64,000 nucleotides of DNA from Streptomyces sp. FIT100 (GTDB lineage: Bacteria > Actinomycetota > Actinomycetes > Streptomycetales > Streptomycetaceae): assembly GCF_024584805.1 (NCBI RefSeq), contig NZ_CP075715.1, positions 6,295,526 to 6,359,525 of the forward strand, given 5' to 3'. The notes below the pieces were generated by a model. That model did no database searches and was not told where the DNA came from. It saw nothing but the letters and a program-made list of their open reading frames with translations. Shown here piece after piece: positions 7,813 through 19,250 of the stretch. Made by a program: the position numbers and the translations under genes. The stretch's first letter is position 1, and each line of letters opens with the position of its first letter.

Positions 7813-9342
7813 TCAAATGTCGCGGAAGATCTCGATCTGCGCGCCCACCGAGTTCAGCCGCTCCGCCAGGTCCTCGTAGCCGCGGTTGATGACGTACACG
7901 TTGCGCAGCACCGACGTGCCCTCGGCCGCCATCATCGCCAGCAGGACGACCACGGCGGGCCGCAGCGCGGGCGGGCACATCATCTCGGCGGCGCGCCAGC
8001 GGGTGGGGCCCTCGACGAGGACGCGGTGCGGGTCGAGGAGCTGGAGGCGGCCGCCGAGGCGGTTGAGGTCGGTCAGGTAGATCGCGCGGTTGTCGTAGAC
8101 CCAGTCGTGGATGAGGGTCTGGCCCTGGGCGACGGCCGCGATCGCCGCGAAGAAGGGGACGTTGTCGATGTTGAGGCCGGGGAACGGCATCGGGTGGATC
8201 TTGTCGATCGGCGCCTCCAGCTTGGAGGGGCGCACGGTCAGGTCGATCAGCCGGGTCCGTCCGTTGTCCGCCGGGTACTCGGCCGAGCGGTCGTGGTCCA
8301 GGCCCATCTCCTCCAGGACCGCCAGCTCGATCTCCAGGAACTCGATCGGCACCCGGCGGATGGTCAGCTGGGACTCGGTGACGACGGCCGCAGCGAGCAG
8401 GCTCATCGCCTCGACCGGGTCCTCGGAGGGGGCGTAGTCGACGTCCACGTCGATGGTGGCCACGCCGTGCACGGTCAGGGTGGTGGTGCCGATGCCCTCG
8501 ACGCGTACGCCCAGCGCCTCCAGGAAGAAGCACAGGTCCTGGACCATGTAGTTGGAGGAGGCGTTGCGGATGACGGTGGTGCCGTCGTGGCGTGCGGCGG
8601 CGAGCAGCGCGTTCTCGGTCACCGTGTCGCCGCGCTCGGTGAGCACGATCGGGCGCTTGGGCGTGGTGGAGCGCTCGACGACCGCGTGGTAGAGCCCCTC
8701 GGTGGCGGTGATGTCGAGGCCGAAGCGGCGCAGGGCGATCATGTGCGGCTCGACCGTCCGCGTCCCGAGGTCGCAGCCGCCGGCGTAGGGGATCCGGAAG
8801 CGGTCCATCCGGTGCAGCAGCGGGCCGAGGAACATGATGATCGAGCGGGTGCGGCGCGCCGCGTCCGCGTCGATGGCGTCCATGTCGAGCGTGGCGGGCG
8901 GGACGATCTCCAGGTCGATGCCGTCGTTGATCCAGCGGGTACGGACGCCGATGGAGTTGAGGACCTCAAGGAGCCGGTAGACCTCTTCGATACGGGCGAC
9001 CCGGCGCAGGACCGTGCGGCCCTTGTTGAGGAGGGATCCGCAGAGCAGAGCGACACAGGCGTTCTTGCTCGTCTTGACGTCGATGGAGCCGGAGAGTCGG
9101 CGTCCGCCGACCACGCGCAGATGCATCGGGCCGGCATAGCCGAGCGACACGATCTCGCTGTCCAGCGCCTCGCCGATGCGGGCGATCATCTCAAGGCTGA
9201 TGTTCTGATTCCCGCGCTCGATCCGGTTGACGGCGCTCTGACTGGTGCTGAGTGCCTCGGCCAGCTGCGTCTGTGTCCAGCCGCGATGCTGACGGGCGTC
9301 ACGGATGAGCTTGCCGATGCGTACGAGGTAGTCGTCTGCCAT
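7813..9342 (-). CDS. murA: XRE-domain / MurA-like UDP-GlcNAc 1-carboxyvinyltransferase fusion
   Basis: The 509-residue protein joins an N-terminal Cro/C1-type helix-turn-helix (residues about 8-65; WTQTQLAEALSTSQSAVNRIERG) to a complete EPSP-synthase-fold MurA domain (about 72-509). The MurA residues needed for catalysis look retained: Lys93-Asn94 in TSKNACVAL (Lys22/Asn23 of E. coli MurA), and Cys190 in the loop AGGCDLGTR (Cys115 of MurA) with Arg195. MurA transfers enolpyruvate from PEP to UDP-GlcNAc in peptidoglycan synthesis, so this may be a paralogue with DNA-binding regulation instead of the housekeeping enzyme. The ATG at 9340-9342 gives a normal XRE start. It is divergent from aconitase, with palindromic sites in its own upstream region. 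Confidence 0.88.
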   Translation of the reverse strand: MADDYLVRIGKLIRDARQHRGWTQTQLAEALSTSQSAVNRIERGNQNISLEMIARIGEALDSEIVSLGYAGPMHLRVVGGRRLSGSIDVKTSKNACVALLCGSLLNKGRTVLRRVARIEEVYRLLEVLNSIGVRTRWINDGIDLEIVPPATLDMDAIDADAARRTRSIIMFLGPLLHRMDRFRIPYAGGCDLGTRTVEPHMIALRRFGLDITATEGLYHAVVERSTTPKRPIVLTERGDTVTENALLAAARHDGTTVIRNASSNYMVQDLCFFLEALGVRVEGIGTTTLTVHGVATIDVDVDYAPSEDPVEAMSLLAAAVVTESQLTIRRVPIEFLEIELAVLEEMGLDHDRSAEYPADNGRTRLIDLTVRPSKLEAPIDKIHPMPFPGLNIDNVPFFAAIAAVAQGQTLIHDWVYDNRAIYLTDLNRLGGRLQLLDPHRVLVEGPTRWRAAEMMCPPALRPAVVVLLAMMAAEGTSVLRNVYVINRGYEDLAERLNSVGAQIEIFRDI

Positions 9343-9353
9343 AGCGGCAGGCT

Positions 9354-9369
9354 ATCTCAGATATGAGAT
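9354..9369. promoter_or_regulatory. Palindrome upstream of the MurA-like gene
   Basis: ATCTCA-GATA-TGAGAT lies 12 bp upstream of the MurA-like start codon. Its position suits a repressor site in that gene's promoter, and the XRE domain of the product itself is an obvious candidate ligand; this is inference. Confidence 0.4.
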
Positions 9370-9497
9370 GAGGAGTCCACTGGGGTGAACCATCCGGGTG
9401 ATACCTCTGTGTTGATGGTCCATCATTAGGCCAACTAGGGCAAACCGGACAGTGGTGGCGCGGGGGGGGGGGGCTTGTGCGGGGAGGGGCGTCCGGG

Positions 9498-9518
9498 CAT
9501 GACCGAACGGCGGTCATG
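9498..9518. promoter_or_regulatory. Inverted repeat in the murA-like/acnA intergenic region
   Basis: CATGACCG and CGGTCATG form perfect 8-bp arms around a 5-nt spacer. It lies 10 bp left of the TATCTCGA palindrome. A run of 12 G residues (9462-9473) lies further left. Confidence 0.4.
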
Positions 9519-9527
9519 TACTAGAGT

Positions 9528-9545
9528 TATCTCGACATCGAGATA
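9528..9545. promoter_or_regulatory. TamR-like MarR-family operator upstream of aconitase
   Basis: TATCTCGA-CA-TCGAGATA is a perfect 8-bp inverted repeat with a 2-nt centre, 141 bp before the aconitase start. Established knowledge: the MarR-family regulator TamR of S. coelicolor is reported to bind the aconitase (sacA) promoter and other citric-acid-cycle promoters, and MarR sites have this layout. That this site is TamR's is inferred from gene and shape. Confidence 0.55.
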
Positions 9546-9598
9546 TCTGCTAGAAGGCGAACCGCACCGCCTTCCGCCGCACCCTCCACTAAGGGTGA

Positions 9599-9620
9599 CC
9601 TAACTAAGCCTTACCTTAGC
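9599..9620. promoter_or_regulatory. Possible iron box (DmdR/IdeR-like) before aconitase
   Basis: An AT-rich imperfect palindrome, CCTAACTAAGCCTTACCTTAG, stands out in the GC-rich leader and resembles the TTAGGTTAG-type half-sites of actinobacterial DtxR-family regulators. Several positions deviate from the consensus I remember, so this is tentative. It lies about 67 bp before the start codon. Confidence 0.3.
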
Positions 9621-9686
9621 GGATCCCGGGAAAGGCGCGGGCGGCAGGATGCGGTCAGTACGCGCACATTGATGAAGGAGACTGTC

Positions 9687-12401
<2,715 letters not shown>

Positions 12402-12422
12402 GCACGCACCGGCACGCACCAT

Positions 12423-12456
12423 CGATGGCCGCGTCCCCTCGGGGGCGCGGCCATCG
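12423..12456 (+). terminator. Terminator of acnA
   Basis: CGATGGCCGCG (12423-12433) pairs perfectly with CGCGGCCATCG (12446-12456), starting 21 nt after the stop codon. Confidence 0.8.
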
Positions 12457-12537
12457 CGCGTCCGGCGATGCTCAGCCGCAGCGCGCCTGCGACGGACGCG
12501 TCATCGGCGCGTAACGGCATCCGGATCGCCCCGACCA

Positions 12538-12640
12538 CGCCGTGCCCCAGCCCGTGCCCCAGCCCGCGCCGCAGCACGCGCCGTGCCCCAGCCCGCGCGT
12601 GCCCCAGCCCGCGCCGTGCTCCGCAGCCCGCGCCGCTCGC
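12538..12640. repeat. Low-complexity CCCAGCCCG repeat tract
   Basis: Irregular tandem copies of GTGCCCCAGCCCGCGCC fill about 100 bp between the acnA terminator and the 3' end of the acyltransferase-like gene. The tract is non-coding on the reading adopted here and is prone to slippage. Confidence 0.6.
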
Positions 12641-12642
12641 GG

Positions 12643-14025
12643 TCAGACGGCCTCCGGCTCGGCAGCCGGTCGGGCGGTCTGCGCGCTGGTGGCCCGGCTC
12701 TCGGCCCCCGGCCGGGTGCCCGACGCAGCGGTCTCCGGCTCCCCGCGGTGGAGATGGCGCTCCAGGAAGCGCGTCATCGCCTCCCAGGTCTCGCGCTGCG
12801 CAAGGGCGTTGGCCTGCGGCGTGCCGCCCCCGACCAGGGCGCGGGTGCCCTCGGTCGTGGTCGGGATCAACGGCGGGCGCAGGAAGTGGCCGGCGCCCGG
12901 ATGGATCAGGAGTACGTCGTCCACGGGCAGCGTCCGGCGCCGGCCGACGAGCGCGCGGGCCATGGCCCCGGCCGGCCACACGGCGTCCGCACCGCCCGCC
13001 ACGGCCATCAGCGGTGCCTCGATCCGCTCCACCGGGATGAGCGCGTTCCGCACGGCGCCGGCGTCCCTCAGCCCGGCGGCGTACGCGGACCTCAGCCGCA
13101 GCGCCGCGGAACGGGTGTGGCCGCCGGGCAGCCGCCGCAGCAGGGCGCGCCCCGCCACCTGAGGCAGCAGCAGGCCGCCCCGTACCGGCACACAGGGCAG
13201 CGCGGCGCCGCCGTACGTCCACGCCGAGGTCTTCGGCGGCAGGCCGCCCGAGTCGAGCGCCTGCCACACGACATGCGTCGGCGAGAGAGCCACCACCGCC
13301 CGGACCGGGACCCGCGCGTGGGCGAGCGCCGCCAGTGCCCCGCCCGTCCCCGCCGAGTACGCGACGACGCCGACGCGCCGCTCCTGCGCCAGCGCGCCGA
13401 CGACCCGTACGAAAGGCTCCAGCGGGACGTCCTTCAGCGTCCGGGGCTGCCCGTCGCCGCCCGCGTATCCGAGCACCACCGTGGTGAAGCCGCAGCGGGA
13501 CGCCAACAGCGCGGCGGCCGGGGTGACCGCCTCGACACCGGTCGAGCCGGGCACCAGCACCACCACCGGCCGGGACCCGGAACGCAGCGCGGGCGGCGCG
13601 AACTCGACGACCCGCAGGCCCTCCTCGTACGTCTCCGTCCGCGCGATCCGCCGGGCCCTCCAGCGGCGCAGCACCGTCCGCCGCACCTGGCGGGCCGGAT
13701 CGGCGGCGCAGCGCACGGTCCACGTCAGCTGGGAGTCCGGGGCCGAGAAGGCGACCGGCGGCCGGTCGCGCCGCACGCACGTCATCGACCACCACGGCCC
13801 CGACGGATCCACACCCGTGTACGAGCCCGCGAGCGGTGCGCATGTCGCGGTGCCGGCGACGCCGTCGGCGTCCGCACGATAGCGGTTGACGGACCGCCAG
13901 GCCGTCCCGGCGGCGTCGGTCACATCGATCCGCACCGTCACCTGCTCATGCGGCCCGAGCCCCTGGACGACGAGCTCCGGGACCTCGTCGACGAGCGCCT
14001 CGCCGGGCTTGATGATCAGCTCCAC
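12643..14025 (-). CDS. Acyl-CoA thioester hydrolase/BAAT-family alpha/beta-hydrolase
   Basis: The protein of about 460 residues matches the bile acid-CoA:amino acid N-acyltransferase/acyl-CoA thioesterase layout. An N-terminal beta-sandwich comes first (about residues 1-130, starting VELIIKPGEALVDE), then an alpha/beta-hydrolase domain. The nucleophile elbow is VVAYSAGTGG with Ser where mammalian BAAT has Cys, the acid is in GGADAVWP, and the His in GAGHFLRPP. This suggests thioester hydrolysis instead of amino-acid conjugation. The start is uncertain: I used the GTG at 14023-14025; longer frames only add Arg/Pro-rich sequence. There are no obvious operon partners. A convergent terminator separates it from acnA. 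Confidence 0.75.
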   Translation of the reverse strand: MELIIKPGEALVDEVPELVVQGLGPHEQVTVRIDVTDAAGTAWRSVNRYRADADGVAGTATCAPLAGSYTGVDPSGPWWSMTCVRRDRPPVAFSAPDSQLTWTVRCAADPARQVRRTVLRRWRARRIARTETYEEGLRVVEFAPPALRSGSRPVVVLVPGSTGVEAVTPAAALLASRCGFTTVVLGYAGGDGQPRTLKDVPLEPFVRVVGALAQERRVGVVAYSAGTGGALAALAHARVPVRAVVALSPTHVVWQALDSGGLPPKTSAWTYGGAALPCVPVRGGLLLPQVAGRALLRRLPGGHTRSAALRLRSAYAAGLRDAGAVRNALIPVERIEAPLMAVAGGADAVWPAGAMARALVGRRRTLPVDDVLLIHPGAGHFLRPPLIPTTTEGTRALVGGGTPQANALAQRETWEAMTRFLERHLHRGEPETAASGTRPGAESRATSAQTARPAAEPEAV

Positions 14026-14189
14026 GCTTCGGAACGTATGCCGGGCGGCCTGGGCGGGCGACCGGGCGCTCGCGTTCGGGTGAGCCGCGGCCGGGCGCGC
14101 GTACGCCCTGCGCCGATGGCGTGCCGCCGGCCGACCCGGCCGATCCGGCGCATGCCCGCGGGGCCCCCGCCACCGTCTGCCTGGCCGTA

Positions 14190-14852
14190 TCAGCTCCCAC
14201 CCCGGAGGCGCGCTCTCTGCATCGACGCAAGCCGCCGCACCACGCCGATGCACAGCGCTCCTGCGGCGACATACAGCGCGGCCCCGGTCATCTCTGCCGA
14301 CCCCGGGCCCTGGGAGGGGGAGGGATAGGCGACAAGCTGGGCCGCCACGAAGAGCAGCCACCACGACGTCAGCAGCCCACTGGTGCGCCGCGGGCGGTCG
14401 GGTGGAGAGCTGGCGGCCCAGATGTCATTGATGATCCGCTTGGGCAGGAAGAAGCAGACGATCGGAATCAGCCACGCGCCGGTGGTCCAGCCGCGTTTCA
14501 TCCGGTGTCCGCCGGGCGCCAGCGCCTCCGCGTTGACCCGCATCTGCCAGAGCCAGCGCAGGAAGACGATTCCGGTCAGCAGGAAGGCGAGCAGCCTCAG
14601 GCCGGTGAGGTTGCCGACCCACATCCCACTCTCGAACGCGGCGTACGAGCCCTCGGTTGCGAGATGCAGGCGCACCTGAGCGACGAGCAACGCGGCGTTC
14701 GCCAGTACGCAGATCCCGAGCGCGGCCACGACCACGGTGGTCAGCGCCTTCGGTACGAAGAGCGGCTCGTGCCGGGTCGACGGCAGGGGCGAGGACCGGG
14801 CAAGGACGTCATCGTGGCTCACAGGGCCGAAAACTACTGCTGAGCTCGGCAT
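14190..14852 (-). CDS. DUF4328 membrane protein
   Basis: A 220-residue integral membrane protein with four or five hydrophobic helices (for example ALTTVVVAALGICVLANAAL, LLAFLLTGIVFLRWLW, LLTSWWLLFVAAQLVAY). The segment FLRWLWQMRVNAEALAPGGHRMKRGWTTGAWLIP-type core is typical of DUF4328 proteins. Function is unknown. The ATG at 14850-14852 lacks a clear ribosome binding site; the GTG at about 14819 is an alternative. It lies 23 bp downstream of the VOC-family gene on the same strand and may be co-transcribed with it. Confidence 0.75.
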   Translation of the reverse strand: MPSSAVVFGPVSHDDVLARSSPLPSTRHEPLFVPKALTTVVVAALGICVLANAALLVAQVRLHLATEGSYAAFESGMWVGNLTGLRLLAFLLTGIVFLRWLWQMRVNAEALAPGGHRMKRGWTTGAWLIPIVCFFLPKRIINDIWAASSPPDRPRRTSGLLTSWWLLFVAAQLVAYPSPSQGPGSAEMTGAALYVAAGALCIGVVRRLASMQRARLRGGS

Positions 14853-14875
14853 TCAGTCCAGCTTGTGTTGCGGCG

Positions 14876-15217
14876 TCAGATCGGACCGCCGCCGAACCCG
14901 ATCTCGTTTCCGTCCGGGTCGTGGTACGTCACCTTGCGCACGCCGTTCGCGTAGGTCTCGCGATTCGAGGGCGTGAGGCCCCGGTCGGTGATCCCGGCGA
15001 CACGTGTGTCGAGGTCGTCGACGAAGACGGTGTGCAGGGCGTGGCCGCCGTGCCCGGGCCGGTGCTCGATGTACAGGTAGCGATGCTCCGCGAGCTGCCA
15101 CACGGCCTCCCTGTCGTTCGGGGAGAACGCCGGGGGAGAACCGAGCAGTCGTTCGTACCAGGCCAGCGCCGCTGCGTAGTCGTTGACGGGGATGCCTGCG
15201 AAGAGGTCGACGGCCAT
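14876..15217 (-). CDS. VOC-family (glyoxalase/dioxygenase fold) protein
   Basis: A 113-residue single-domain protein with the two beta-alpha-beta-beta-beta modules of the vicinal-oxygen-chelate fold. It opens with LFAGIPVNDYAAALAWYERL and ends with TYHDPDGNEIGFG, where the Glu is a usual metal ligand. HTVFVDDLD lies between. It starts at the ATG at 15215-15217 (MAVDLFAG). The reaction is unknown; the family includes glyoxalases, dioxygenases and drug-binding resistance proteins. A small 11-bp tandem repeat lies 63 bp upstream of its start. Confidence 0.85.
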   Translation of the reverse strand: MAVDLFAGIPVNDYAAALAWYERLLGSPPAFSPNDREAVWQLAEHRYLYIEHRPGHGGHALHTVFVDDLDTRVAGITDRGLTPSNRETYANGVRKVTYHDPDGNEIGFGGGPI

Positions 15218-15279
15218 GAGGCCATGGTAGGTCCGGCGACGACGGCGACGGGCCCTCGCGGCGACAGCCTGAAGCGGCC

Positions 15280-15312
15280 CACGACACCGGCATGACACCG
15301 GCACGACACCGG
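15280..15312. repeat. Three tandem 11-bp repeats upstream of the VOC gene
   Basis: ACGACACCGGC, ATGACACCGGC and ACGACACCGGC follow each other without spacers. The 11-bp period is one helical turn, so they could present a protein-binding face, or be simple slippage products. Confidence 0.55.
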
Positions 15313-15332
15313 CACAAGCGCCCCCCCGCACG

Positions 15333-15374
15333 CCGAGGGCCGCACCCCCCCCCGCCGGGGAATGCGGCCCTCGG
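15333..15374 (-). terminator. Terminator downstream of the GH92 gene
   Basis: CCGAGGGCCGCA (15333-15344) pairs with TGCGGCCCTCGG (15363-15374), a perfect 12-bp stem around a C-rich loop. It lies 16 nt beyond the GH92 stop on the minus strand. Confidence 0.75.
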
Positions 15375-15390
15375 TTCGTCCGGTGCGGCG

Positions 15391-18300
15391 CTACGCGATC
15401 AGTTCGATCTCCGCGAGTGCCGTCTGCGCACCTCCGACCGGGACCAGCCGGTACTTCTCGTACGCGCCCGGCCGCGCGACCGTGAAGACGCGGGTCTGCT
15501 TGTCCCAGGCGAACGACTCACCCGAGCGCTTGTCCACGGCGGTCCAGGTCGCACCGTCCCGTGAACCCTGGAGGATCCAGCCCGCGGGGGCCTTGTCCTT
15601 CGTCGAGGACGTCAGCGTGTACTGGACCGCGCGGGTGCCCGGCGCGACGGGCAGTTCGACGGCCGCCGCCAGCGCCGCCTCCGTGCCGGAGGTGTTGTCG
15701 AAGAGCTCGCCGGCGCCGCTGATCACGTCCTGGCGGGGCGCCGGCACCTTGTCGTCCTCGGTGACGGAGACCGGCGCCGCGTCCTTGCCGGTGCCCCACG
15801 ACGACGGCTCGGAGCCCATGGCGAACTCCAGCGTGCCGCCGCGGGCGAGGAGCGAGTGCGGCAGTGCGGTGGAGTTCCAGGACTTGCCGTTGACCTTCAG
15901 GCCCTGGACGTAGATGTTGCGCGTGCTGTTCTTCGGCGCCTTGACCACCAGCGTGCGGCCGTTCTCCAGATGCACCGTCGCCTTGGTGAAGAGCGGCGAA
16001 CCGACCGCGTACTCCCCGCTTCCCATCACCAGCGGGTAGAAGCCGAGCGCCGAGAAGAGGAACCAGGCGGACTGCTCGCCGTTGTCCTCGTCGCCGTGGT
16101 AGCCCTGCCCGATCTCACTGCCCGTGTAGAGGCGGGAGAGCACTTCGCGCACCTTCTCCTGCGTCTTCCAGGGCTGCGAGGCCGCGTTGTACATGTATGT
16201 CACATGGTGGGCGACCTGGTTGGAGTGGCCGTACATGCCCATCCGGACGTCCCGGGCCTCGGTCATCTCGTGGATGACGCTGCCGTACGAGCCGACGAAC
16301 TCGGGAGACGCCGTCTCCGGAGTGGAGAAGTAGGTGTCCAGCTTCTCGCCCAGGTCCGCCCGGCCGCCGTACAGGTTCGCCAGACCCCGGCTGTCCTGGG
16401 GCGCGGTGAAGGCGTAGCCCCAGCCGTTGGTCTCGGTGTAGTCGTACCCCCAGATCCTGGGGTCGTACTGGTCCGAGGGGACCCGCCAGTCGCCCTTCAG
16501 GTCCCGGCCCTGGAAGAAGCCGGCCTTGGAGTCGAAGAGCTTGACGTAGCCCTGCGCCCGGTTGAGGAAGTACGCCGACTCCTCCTTGTAGCGGTCCTTC
16601 TTCGTCTTGGCGTGGAGGGCGTCGGCCATCTTCGACAGGCCGTAGTCGTTGAGGTAGCCCTCCAGCGACCAGGACAGGCCCTCGTGGGTCTCCGTCGAGG
16701 CGTAGCCGAGGAACGGCGAGGTCTCCATGCCCTTGCGGCCCACGCCCTTGCTCGGCGGCGCGACGGTCGCGTTCTTGAGCGCCGCCTCGTAGGCGGCCTC
16801 GGCGTCGAAGCCCCGTACGCCCTTGACGTAGGCGTCGGCGAAGGCGACGTCGGACGAGGTGCCGGTCATCAGGTCGGCGTAGCCGGGCGACGACCAGCGG
16901 GAGATCCAGCCGCCGTCCTTGTACTGCTGGACGAAGCCGTCGACGAGCTCGCCCGCCTTCTTCGGGGTGAGGAAGGAGTACGCCGGCCAGGTCGTCCGAT
17001 AGGTGTCCCAGAAGCCGTTGTTGACGTACACCCTGCCGTCGACGATCTTCGCGCCGGTGTGGGTGGGGGTGTCGGGGCCGGTCTGCGGGGAGAACGGGCT
17101 CGCGTACCTGTCCTTGCCGTCGACCTTCTCGAAGCCCGAGTTCGGGTAGAGGTACAGCCGGTAGAGCGAGGAGTAGAGGGTCACCAGCTGGTCGTGGGTG
17201 GCGCCCTCGACCTCGACCCGGCCGAGGACGTCGTCCCACGCGTCCTGCGCCCGGTCCCGCACCGTGCCGAAGCGCGCCGACTCCGGGATCTCGTCGGCCA
17301 GGTTCTTCTTCGCCTGGTCGACGCTGATCAGCGACGTCGCTATGCGCAGCGTGACGGCGCGGTCCGCACCCGCGTCGAAGCGCAGATGGCCCTTGACGCC
17401 CTCGGCGGCGGAGTCGGTGACGGGCGCGTCGAAGACGCCGTACACGAACAGGCGTGTGGCGCCCGTGGACAGCCCGCTCTTGACGTCGGAGTAGCCGGTG
17501 AAGGAGCTGGTGCCCGGGTCGAGGGTGAGCCCGGCCTGGTCGGTGACGTTGTCGAAGACCACCGAGGCGTTCTCGCCCGGATACGTGAACCGCATGATCG
17601 CGGCGTGGTCCGCCGGGGCGATTTCCGTCTTCAGCCCGTTCTCGAAGGTCACCCCGTAGTAGTGCGGGCGCGCCGTCTCGTTCTCGTGGCGGAAGGGCAG
17701 CGCCCGGGCGGTCCGCGCCGTGTCGGGTGTGCCCTCGGCGGCCGACGGCATCAGCTGGAAGGTCTGCCGGTCGCCCATCCAGGGGCTCGGCTCATGGCTG
17801 GCGCTGAACGCCTGCACGGTCGGCAGATTGTCCGCGTTGTTGGCGCGCGCGTACTCGTAGAGCCAGCTCAGGGAGCCCGCGTTGGTGACCGGCGTCCAGA
17901 AGTTGAAGCCGTGTGGGACGGCGGTCGCGGGGAAGGTGTTGCCGCGCGAGAACGAGCCGCTGGAGTTGGTGCCGCGCACGGTCGACGCGTAGTCGGACAG
18001 ATGCGCGAGGCGCTTCTCCGGGGCCTTCGGGGCGATCCGGACGTCGTCGATCCAGCCCTGGAACTTGGCCGGGCCCTTGGGGGAGTCGTACGCCACGAGG
18101 ATCCGGTCCACCGTCTTCCCGGCCGCGACCGAGCCGATCCGGGAGGCGACCTGGTTCCACTGGTTGACGTAGAGCCGCTTGGCGGCGCCCTGGCCCTGAG
18201 GCGTCAACAGGCCGCCGTGCGAGTCCTCCGCCCGGAGGTCGCTCAGATAGGTTCCGTCGGTGAACGCGAGGTCGACGGCCACGTTCGTGGCCGGGTAGTT

Positions 18301-19218
18301 CAGGTCCGTCTCGGGCAGCGAGGGGAAGACCCGGTACGAGAGCTCCGTGTCGGCCCGCACCGCCGTGTCGACGTCGAAGACCTTGTTGTACGAGTAGGCG
18401 CGGCCGTCCGGTTTGTGGGTGCCCGCGTACTTCAGGGCGCGGGTACCGGTGAAGCCGGCGTTGGACTTCGCGGTGGGGGAGCCGGCAGGTCCCCGGTCGA
18501 CCTGGCTGCGCATGTCGTCCGGCGGCGGGGCACCGGTGTCGCCGTCGGAGAACTGCACATCGGCCAGCTGGGTGGCGTCACCGGCACCGTTGTTGGCGGT
18601 GATCTCCAGCCGGTAGTGGGCGTACGCGGCGGCGTTCGCGGCGTCGATGCCGTACGTCTTCGTCTGGAAGCGCTTGTCGAAGGTCTCGCCCGCGCGGGTG
18701 TCGAGGGTCTTCCAGTCCGTGCCGTCGGAGGAGCCCTCGAGCGTCCAGTCCCTGGGGTCGCGGATGTCGAAGTCGTTCGCCGACGTCAGGGCGTAGGTGA
18801 CGACCTTGACCGGGGCGTCCATGTCGAATTCGAGCCAGGCCGTCTTCTCGAACGCCAGCCACTTCGTGGACGGCTGGAGGTCGACCAGGTTCTCCTTGAC
18901 CTCACCCGCCCCCGCGTACTCGGAACTGGCGCGCAGTTCGATCACCTTGTCGGTGACATTTCCTGGTATTCCGGTGGCAAAACCACCGTCGACGCCGGAT
19001 GATCGCTTTTCTCCGTCAAGGCCCGTTTCGACGGTGTTGCGCCAATCGGGCTGGACTTCGTCCGCTTCGAACGAGGTGGAGAACACCGATGCCGGGGCCG
19101 CGGGTTGGGCGGGATGCGCGACGGCGGCCGATTGTCCCGTCACCACCAACAGGGAAGCGGCCGCCACCAGGGCGGCCGTGCGGGTGTATCTGTTCCGAGG
19201 GTTGGGTCTGGGCTGCAT
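15391..19218 (-). CDS. Secreted GH92-family alpha-mannosidase with F5/8-type C domains
   Basis: A 1275-residue secreted glycosidase. It has an N-terminal signal peptide (RYTRTAALVAAASLLVV, cleavage near AVAHPAQPA), a first discoidin/F5/8 type C carbohydrate-binding domain (about 85-225) and a jelly-roll linker domain (about 240-405). The GH92 catalytic module follows (about 412-1115), with the conserved GYHGDEDNGEQSAWFLFSAL segment carrying the acidic residues, then a second F5/8-type domain (about 1130-1275). GH92 enzymes are Ca-dependent exo-alpha-mannosidases that trim mannose from N-glycans and related oligosaccharides. The ATG at 19216-19218 follows GGAGG. A palindromic LacI-type operator lies 33 bp upstream. 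It is divergent from a sugar-uptake operon, which fits glycan scavenging. Confidence 0.92.
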   Translation of the reverse strand: MQPRPNPRNRYTRTAALVAAASLLVVTGQSAAVAHPAQPAAPASVFSTSFEADEVQPDWRNTVETGLDGEKRSSGVDGGFATGIPGNVTDKVIELRASSEYAGAGEVKENLVDLQPSTKWLAFEKTAWLEFDMDAPVKVVTYALTSANDFDIRDPRDWTLEGSSDGTDWKTLDTRAGETFDKRFQTKTYGIDAANAAAYAHYRLEITANNGAGDATQLADVQFSDGDTGAPPPDDMRSQVDRGPAGSPTAKSNAGFTGTRALKYAGTHKPDGRAYSYNKVFDVDTAVRADTELSYRVFPSLPETDLNYPATNVAVDLAFTDGTYLSDLRAEDSHGGLLTPQGQGAAKRLYVNQWNQVASRIGSVAAGKTVDRILVAYDSPKGPAKFQGWIDDVRIAPKAPEKRLAHLSDYASTVRGTNSSGSFSRGNTFPATAVPHGFNFWTPVTNAGSLSWLYEYARANNADNLPTVQAFSASHEPSPWMGDRQTFQLMPSAAEGTPDTARTARALPFRHENETARPHYYGVTFENGLKTEIAPADHAAIMRFTYPGENASVVFDNVTDQAGLTLDPGTSSFTGYSDVKSGLSTGATRLFVYGVFDAPVTDSAAEGVKGHLRFDAGADRAVTLRIATSLISVDQAKKNLADEIPESARFGTVRDRAQDAWDDVLGRVEVEGATHDQLVTLYSSLYRLYLYPNSGFEKVDGKDRYASPFSPQTGPDTPTHTGAKIVDGRVYVNNGFWDTYRTTWPAYSFLTPKKAGELVDGFVQQYKDGGWISRWSSPGYADLMTGTSSDVAFADAYVKGVRGFDAEAAYEAALKNATVAPPSKGVGRKGMETSPFLGYASTETHEGLSWSLEGYLNDYGLSKMADALHAKTKKDRYKEESAYFLNRAQGYVKLFDSKAGFFQGRDLKGDWRVPSDQYDPRIWGYDYTETNGWGYAFTAPQDSRGLANLYGGRADLGEKLDTYFSTPETASPEFVGSYGSVIHEMTEARDVRMGMYGHSNQVAHHVTYMYNAASQPWKTQEKVREVLSRLYTGSEIGQGYHGDEDNGEQSAWFLFSALGFYPLVMGSGEYAVGSPLFTKATVHLENGRTLVVKAPKNSTRNIYVQGLKVNGKSWNSTALPHSLLARGGTLEFAMGSEPSSWGTGKDAAPVSVTEDDKVPAPRQDVISGAGELFDNTSGTEAALAAAVELPVAPGTRAVQYTLTSSTKDKAPAGWILQGSRDGATWTAVDKRSGESFAWDKQTRVFTVARPGAYEKYRLVPVGGAQTALAEIELIA

Positions 19219-19250
19219 GCCGAGCCTTTCCTCCCGCCGAAGCGATCAGG

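Noticed and set aside
15856..19002. A 1048-codon plus-strand frame opposite the GH92 gene
   Set aside because: Arg/Val/Gly-rich shadow; the minus strand has a signal peptide and complete GH92 motifs.
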